64,000 nt of DNA from a virus, in the IMG/VR virus record IMGVR_UViG_3300034104_005002, positions 62,001 through 126,000 of that record, one strand, 5' to 3'. Numbering within the stretch: position 1 is the stretch's first letter; each line of letters opens with the position of its first letter. The notes beneath the pieces were generated by a model. It was not told where the DNA came from. It saw only the letters and a list, made by a program, of their open reading frames with translations, and did no database searches. The translations under genes and the position numbers were made by a program. This document shows, one piece after another, positions 61,872-64,000 of this stretch.

Positions 61872-62236
61872 AATAAAGAGAAGAAGTTTACAAAAAAGGC
61901 CCTTGTTTCAGGGCCTTTGTGGTTTTTGGACTGTATCAGCCGATAGATTTTTGCTAACTTGCGTTAACAATGCACAAGTAATTACTTACTTGAGGGGCTA
62001 TCTCCCAAAGCCTCAAGAATTCTTGAGACGCTGTTGTTTTTGTGTTTTAAGTACCAACTAGCTTCCAGAGGGCTCAACTAGCCTGGATTTTGTTTATAGG
62101 ATTTTTATAGTTAACTTGGCTCTCGTCAACTGTTGAATTTTACTTCAACAAATCTATTTAATAAAGTAAAAACCTATTGATTATAGGATTTTATTTGTTA
62201 GCTAATGTTTATTTTTGTTAATAAAACACTAACTGT
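61872..62236. other. Structured non-coding region between Ubl and JAB genes
   Basis: No convincing gene lies in these 365 bp. It contains an intrinsic terminator at 61892-61917, the 16-bp palindrome CTCAAGAATTCTTGAG (about 62015-62030), a 14-bp CAAGTAATTACTTG palindrome (about 61974-61987), a GTTGAATTTTACTTCAAC hairpin and CCTAT...ATAGG followed by T residues on the minus strand (near 62170-62190). GCTAGTTG repeats occur twice. It may be a regulatory RNA or a remnant of inserted DNA. Confidence 0.5.
61892..61917 (-). terminator. Intrinsic terminator/attenuator before the JAB gene
   Basis: The minus strand has AAGGCCC/GGGCCTT around TGAAACAA, followed by six T residues, about 20 bp before the ATG at 61871. 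There is no room for a promoter between it and the gene, so it either limits or regulates expression of JAB, E2-like and E1-like genes. Confidence 0.8.
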
Positions 62237-62503
62237 TTATGAACCCTTGCTTTCGCTTGTGATAGCACCACGCACGGTTTCACCGGGCCGAGGCTGAGTG
62301 TCCGAAGGGACAGATTCGCCATTGATCACATAGGTAGTGATTCGGGCCACATCTACACCAAGACTAGAGCCATATTCAGCAAAGAGTTGTGAAACAGACT
62401 TGCCGCGAGCATTTTCAAAAGGAACTTGCACGCTTTCGGTGTTCACGGTAAGGACAACCGGAAGGCTGGTGTCCATGGTACGAACGTTTTGGAGAAATTG
62501 CAT
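62237..62503 (-). CDS. Ubiquitin-like (beta-grasp) protein
   Basis: This 88-aa protein is predicted to be a tag. From the second Met (residue 10) the pattern is beta-beta-alpha-beta-beta: LPVVLTVNTESVQVPF, an alpha region VSQLFAEYGSSLG, ITTYVINGESVP and a last strand ETVRGAITSESKGS. The end is KGS, so a Gly could be exposed by removal of the last Ser, which a JAB protease might do. It opens the minus-strand cluster that continues with JAB, PRTRC-B-like and E1-like genes. The short length and order match the PRTRC-C role. Confidence 0.7.
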   Translation of the reverse strand: MQFLQNVRTMDTSLPVVLTVNTESVQVPFENARGKSVSQLFAEYGSSLGVDVARITTYVINGESVPSDTQPRPGETVRGAITSESKGS

Positions 62504-62626
62504 AATAAAGTAAAAGAGGTAAACGACAGTTGGTTTGTTGTGGTGTGAGGTGTCCCCCTCACCGACCTTTATAAGATAACAGGGGCTGGAGGGCTTTTTG
62601 GCGCCCTTGGGCCAGTTTGAGGAGTG

Positions 62627-62863
62627 TCACATCGTCTTCCAATAATCAGGATTCTCTTCCACATAATTATTGAAAACTTCCAAACATTCTGCAACAGAGA
62701 ATTCATGAATAGCAGATGTTTCGGAAAAAGAATTCCAATAAGGAGATTTTAGGTAAATCCAAATGCCATCATTGTTCCAACCACTTCTTTCATCTGAAAT
62801 AAAATCCACCCTCGGATCATTCTTTATATTTTTTAAAGTTCTGGCTATTTTAAACTTAGTCAT
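62627..62863 (-). CDS. Hypothetical protein (78 aa)
   Basis: From ATG at 62863 (overlapping the previous stop) it reads MTKFKIARTLKNIKNDPRVD followed by GIWIYLKSPYWNSFSET and a helical end. The pattern recurs in cyanobacterial and phage proteins of unknown role. It overlaps the previous gene by ATGA. Confidence 0.6.
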   Translation of the reverse strand: MTKFKIARTLKNIKNDPRVDFISDERSGWNNDGIWIYLKSPYWNSFSETSAIHEFSVAECLEVFNNYVEENPDYWKTM

Positions 62864-63077
62864 AATTACCCCAGTTTTCTCTGACAAAAATAAGAAATTC
62901 TTCGATTTTTTTATCATTATAAAATGGATCTAGTTTTCTGTTTTCCACAATAAAACAAACCAGATTTGGCTGTTTTTTAGAAAGAACATAAAGATAAATC
63001 TGCCCCCATCTCAATTGAGGATACCACGCATCGTACTCGTTTACTACATCCCTTAAATAGTGGTTAAATTCAGTCAT
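62856..63077 (-). CDS. Hypothetical protein (73 aa)
   Basis: The start ATG lies inside the end of the HNH gene (ATGACTGA overlap). Product MTEFNHYLRDVVNEYDAWYP ending FVRENWGNYD. A small soluble alpha/beta protein, not recognised. The overlaps on both sides indicate a coupled operon. Confidence 0.6.
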   Translation of the reverse strand: MTEFNHYLRDVVNEYDAWYPQLRWGQIYLYVLSKKQPNLVCFIVENRKLDPFYNDKKIEEFLIFVRENWGNYD

Positions 63078-63621
63078 TTTTAAGATTGATAAAGGCATTG
63101 TTGTTTATTTTGTAGCATGAACCACGTTCACTGATGATAAAAATTTCAGGATTTCCTGTATAAGGATTGACATCAATTCGGTCAATAATGCCCTTATATA
63201 TCCACTTTTTACACTTTAACCAAAGTTCTTTTCCAGAGATATTTCCTTTATAATCAGTAAAACGAACTAGGCCAAGAGTGTTTCCTTTGTTAACATTACA
63301 CTCTAAACACATTGTCTGATAGTTTTCCAATGTGTCCTTACCACCTAATGATTTGGGTTTAATATGATCAATAGTGATCTCCATATCATCTTCAGAGAGA
63401 ATGCGCCAGAAAATTCTATTGTTATCTTTTAAATCCTTACACTTTTGTAGCCTGGACGCAGATCGTCCACATGAAACGCAAGTATGTCCAAGTTTTTTAA
63501 GAAGTTTAATTCTTTTGGCTGTTCCAAAAAATCTAGAAGAATAAATCTTTTCGGACTGAATCACATCATCAAAAGAAAGTTCCTTAACTATTTGAATTTT
63601 AGGAGATTTCTTTTTTGGCAT
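63070..63621 (-). CDS. HNH endonuclease
   Basis: The 183-aa protein has a classic HNH/zinc-ribbon core: CVSCGR (first CxxC), ITIDHIKPKSLGGKDTLENY with the catalytic DH, and MCLECNVNKGNTL (second CxxC and the final N). The surrounding sequence is basic. Its role could be homing or DNA restriction; the isolated position near other HNH genes suggests homing. It is coupled to two small genes. Confidence 0.82.
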   Translation of the reverse strand: MPKKKSPKIQIVKELSFDDVIQSEKIYSSRFFGTAKRIKLLKKLGHTCVSCGRSASRLQKCKDLKDNNRIFWRILSEDDMEITIDHIKPKSLGGKDTLENYQTMCLECNVNKGNTLGLVRFTDYKGNISGKELWLKCKKWIYKGIIDRIDVNPYTGNPEIFIISERGSCYKINNNAFINLKND

Positions 63622-63625
63622 TGTT

Positions 63626-63832
63626 TCAGAAAAGCAATTGGTTAAGAATCTGGTGCTTCAATGGTGTTGGGGTGTATGTATCCAATATAATCAGTTGAGA
63701 ATATCTGGTTTCACTTACTTTCGCAAACATGTAGTCTTTCAGAGCCTTTCCTGACATCCAAGAATCAAAATTGTGTATGTTCATGTATTCTGAGTTCTGT
63801 GGATTTTTGAGATCAACAACAAGAAGTTTCAT
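63626..63832 (-). CDS. Hypothetical protein (68 aa)
   Basis: It begins MKLLVVDLKNPQNSEYMNIH and ends in a strand-helix pattern (QLIILDTYTPTPLKHQILNQ). The fold could be Rossmann-like but is very short. It lies four bases upstream of the HNH gene. Confidence 0.55.
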   Translation of the reverse strand: MKLLVVDLKNPQNSEYMNIHNFDSWMSGKALKDYMFAKVSETRYSQLIILDTYTPTPLKHQILNQLLF

Positions 63833-63911
63833 GGGATTGTTTAGATGTACTTAGTCATTATAAACAAAAAGGCCACCCGAGGGCGGCCTGAGTGGTCAGT
63901 TTGAGAATTGG

Positions 63912-64000
63912 TCACTTTGTAGTGACAAAATCCTTGTCAGAGAGTGAGAGAATAGGCGCCCCATTGATAAGAATTTTTTGGATACTACCATTCTTCATTG
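63912..64000 (-). CDS. C-terminal fragment of an unknown gene
   Basis: Open from the window edge to the stop at 63912. The visible end reads MKNGSIQKILINGAPILSLS then DKDFVTTK. The ATG at 63999 could be internal or the true start. A cassette-type stem-loop follows. Confidence 0.4.
   Translation of the reverse strand, partial: MKNGSIQKILINGAPILSLSDKDFVTTK

Larger units (their letters stand above)
39930..63914. repeat. Dispersed stem-loop/promoter cassette family (about 25 copies)
   Basis: A GTGnCAGTT...AAGTGnCAC-type dyad of about 22 bp recurs in nearly every intergenic gap of the small-gene region. Copies (approximate starts): 39930, 40410, 40909, 42299, 42671, 43149, 43690, 43963, 45814, 47403, 48096, 49312, 50071, 51604, 51971, 52531, 53550, 54239, 55102, 57003, 57256, 58750, 59874, 62610 and 63895. 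On the minus strand each lies at the end of one gene and 25-40 bp upstream of the -10 box of the next. Arms vary but pairing is largely kept. This matches the PeSL (promoter-early stem-loop) cassettes described in T4-type phages. Confidence 0.72.

Noticed and set aside
1-64000. tRNA genes, which many T4-like cyanophages carry
   Set aside because: I looked for GGTTCGA-type T-arms with acceptor pairing on both strands and found none that I could fold into a cloverleaf. A tRNAscan-SE run would settle it.

Overview
The window looks like part of the genome of a T4-type myovirus of cyanobacteria (a T4-like cyanophage). The left 32 kb carries the T4 virion-assembly order on the minus strand, reading right to left: gp25, gp6, a very large gp7-like protein, a 1056-aa structural protein, gp8, a 2577-aa structural protein, gp13, gp14, gp15, gp16, a linker protein, gp17 and gp18. 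gp8, gp13-gp17 and the DUF4815-type protein have the sequence character seen in marine and freshwater cyanophages. The DNA is AT-rich, genes are tightly packed with ATGA/TAATG overlaps, and late-promoter-like CTAAATA boxes precede several late units. I saw no tRNA genes and no CRISPR array.

Layout. (1) 1-32.3 kb: tail sheath (cut by the window edge), large terminase interrupted by a mini-intein, small terminase, neck and baseplate genes. (2) 32.4-33.8 kb, plus strand: three overlapping genes whose first ten residues match the T4 capsid-targeting sequence; two look like ADP-ribosyltransferase-fold proteins and one ends in a ParB/sulfiredoxin-like motif. (3) 33.8-36.8 kb, minus strand: a tandemly duplicated HNH endonuclease behind a near-perfect sigma70 promoter, small conserved proteins and a GT-A glycosyltransferase-like protein. 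(4) 37-43.7 kb: small minus-strand genes, the first part visibly richer in G+C, separated by a seven-copy plus-strand element that looks like a small-RNA family with its own promoters and two-way terminators. (5) 43.7-44.35 kb: AT-rich repeats, then a plus-strand NUMOD4/HNH gene. (6) 44.9-57.3 kb: a hyperplastic block of short minus-strand genes with a UvrD-type helicase, a pentapeptide-repeat protein and a GP88-like Cys-rich protein; nearly every intergenic space repeats a stem-loop plus promoter cassette, as in the PeSL cassettes of T4-type phages. (7) 57.3-58.7 kb: a late unit and small genes. (8) 58.7-62.5 kb: a ubiquitin-like conjugation cluster with a Ubl, a JAB/JAMM protease, a PRTRC-B/E2-like protein and an E1/ThiF-like enzyme. 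(9) 62.6-64 kb: small genes and an HNH endonuclease.

How the parts may work together. The left arm builds and fills the head and joins it to the tail. The plus-strand trio is probably packed into the head and injected, like T4 Alt and the internal proteins. The small-gene region is probably early or middle expressed host-takeover material, exchanged through repeated regulatory cassettes. The Ubl/JAB/E2/E1 cluster is the best candidate for a distinct biochemical system; the plus-strand RNA family is the best candidate for an undescribed one.
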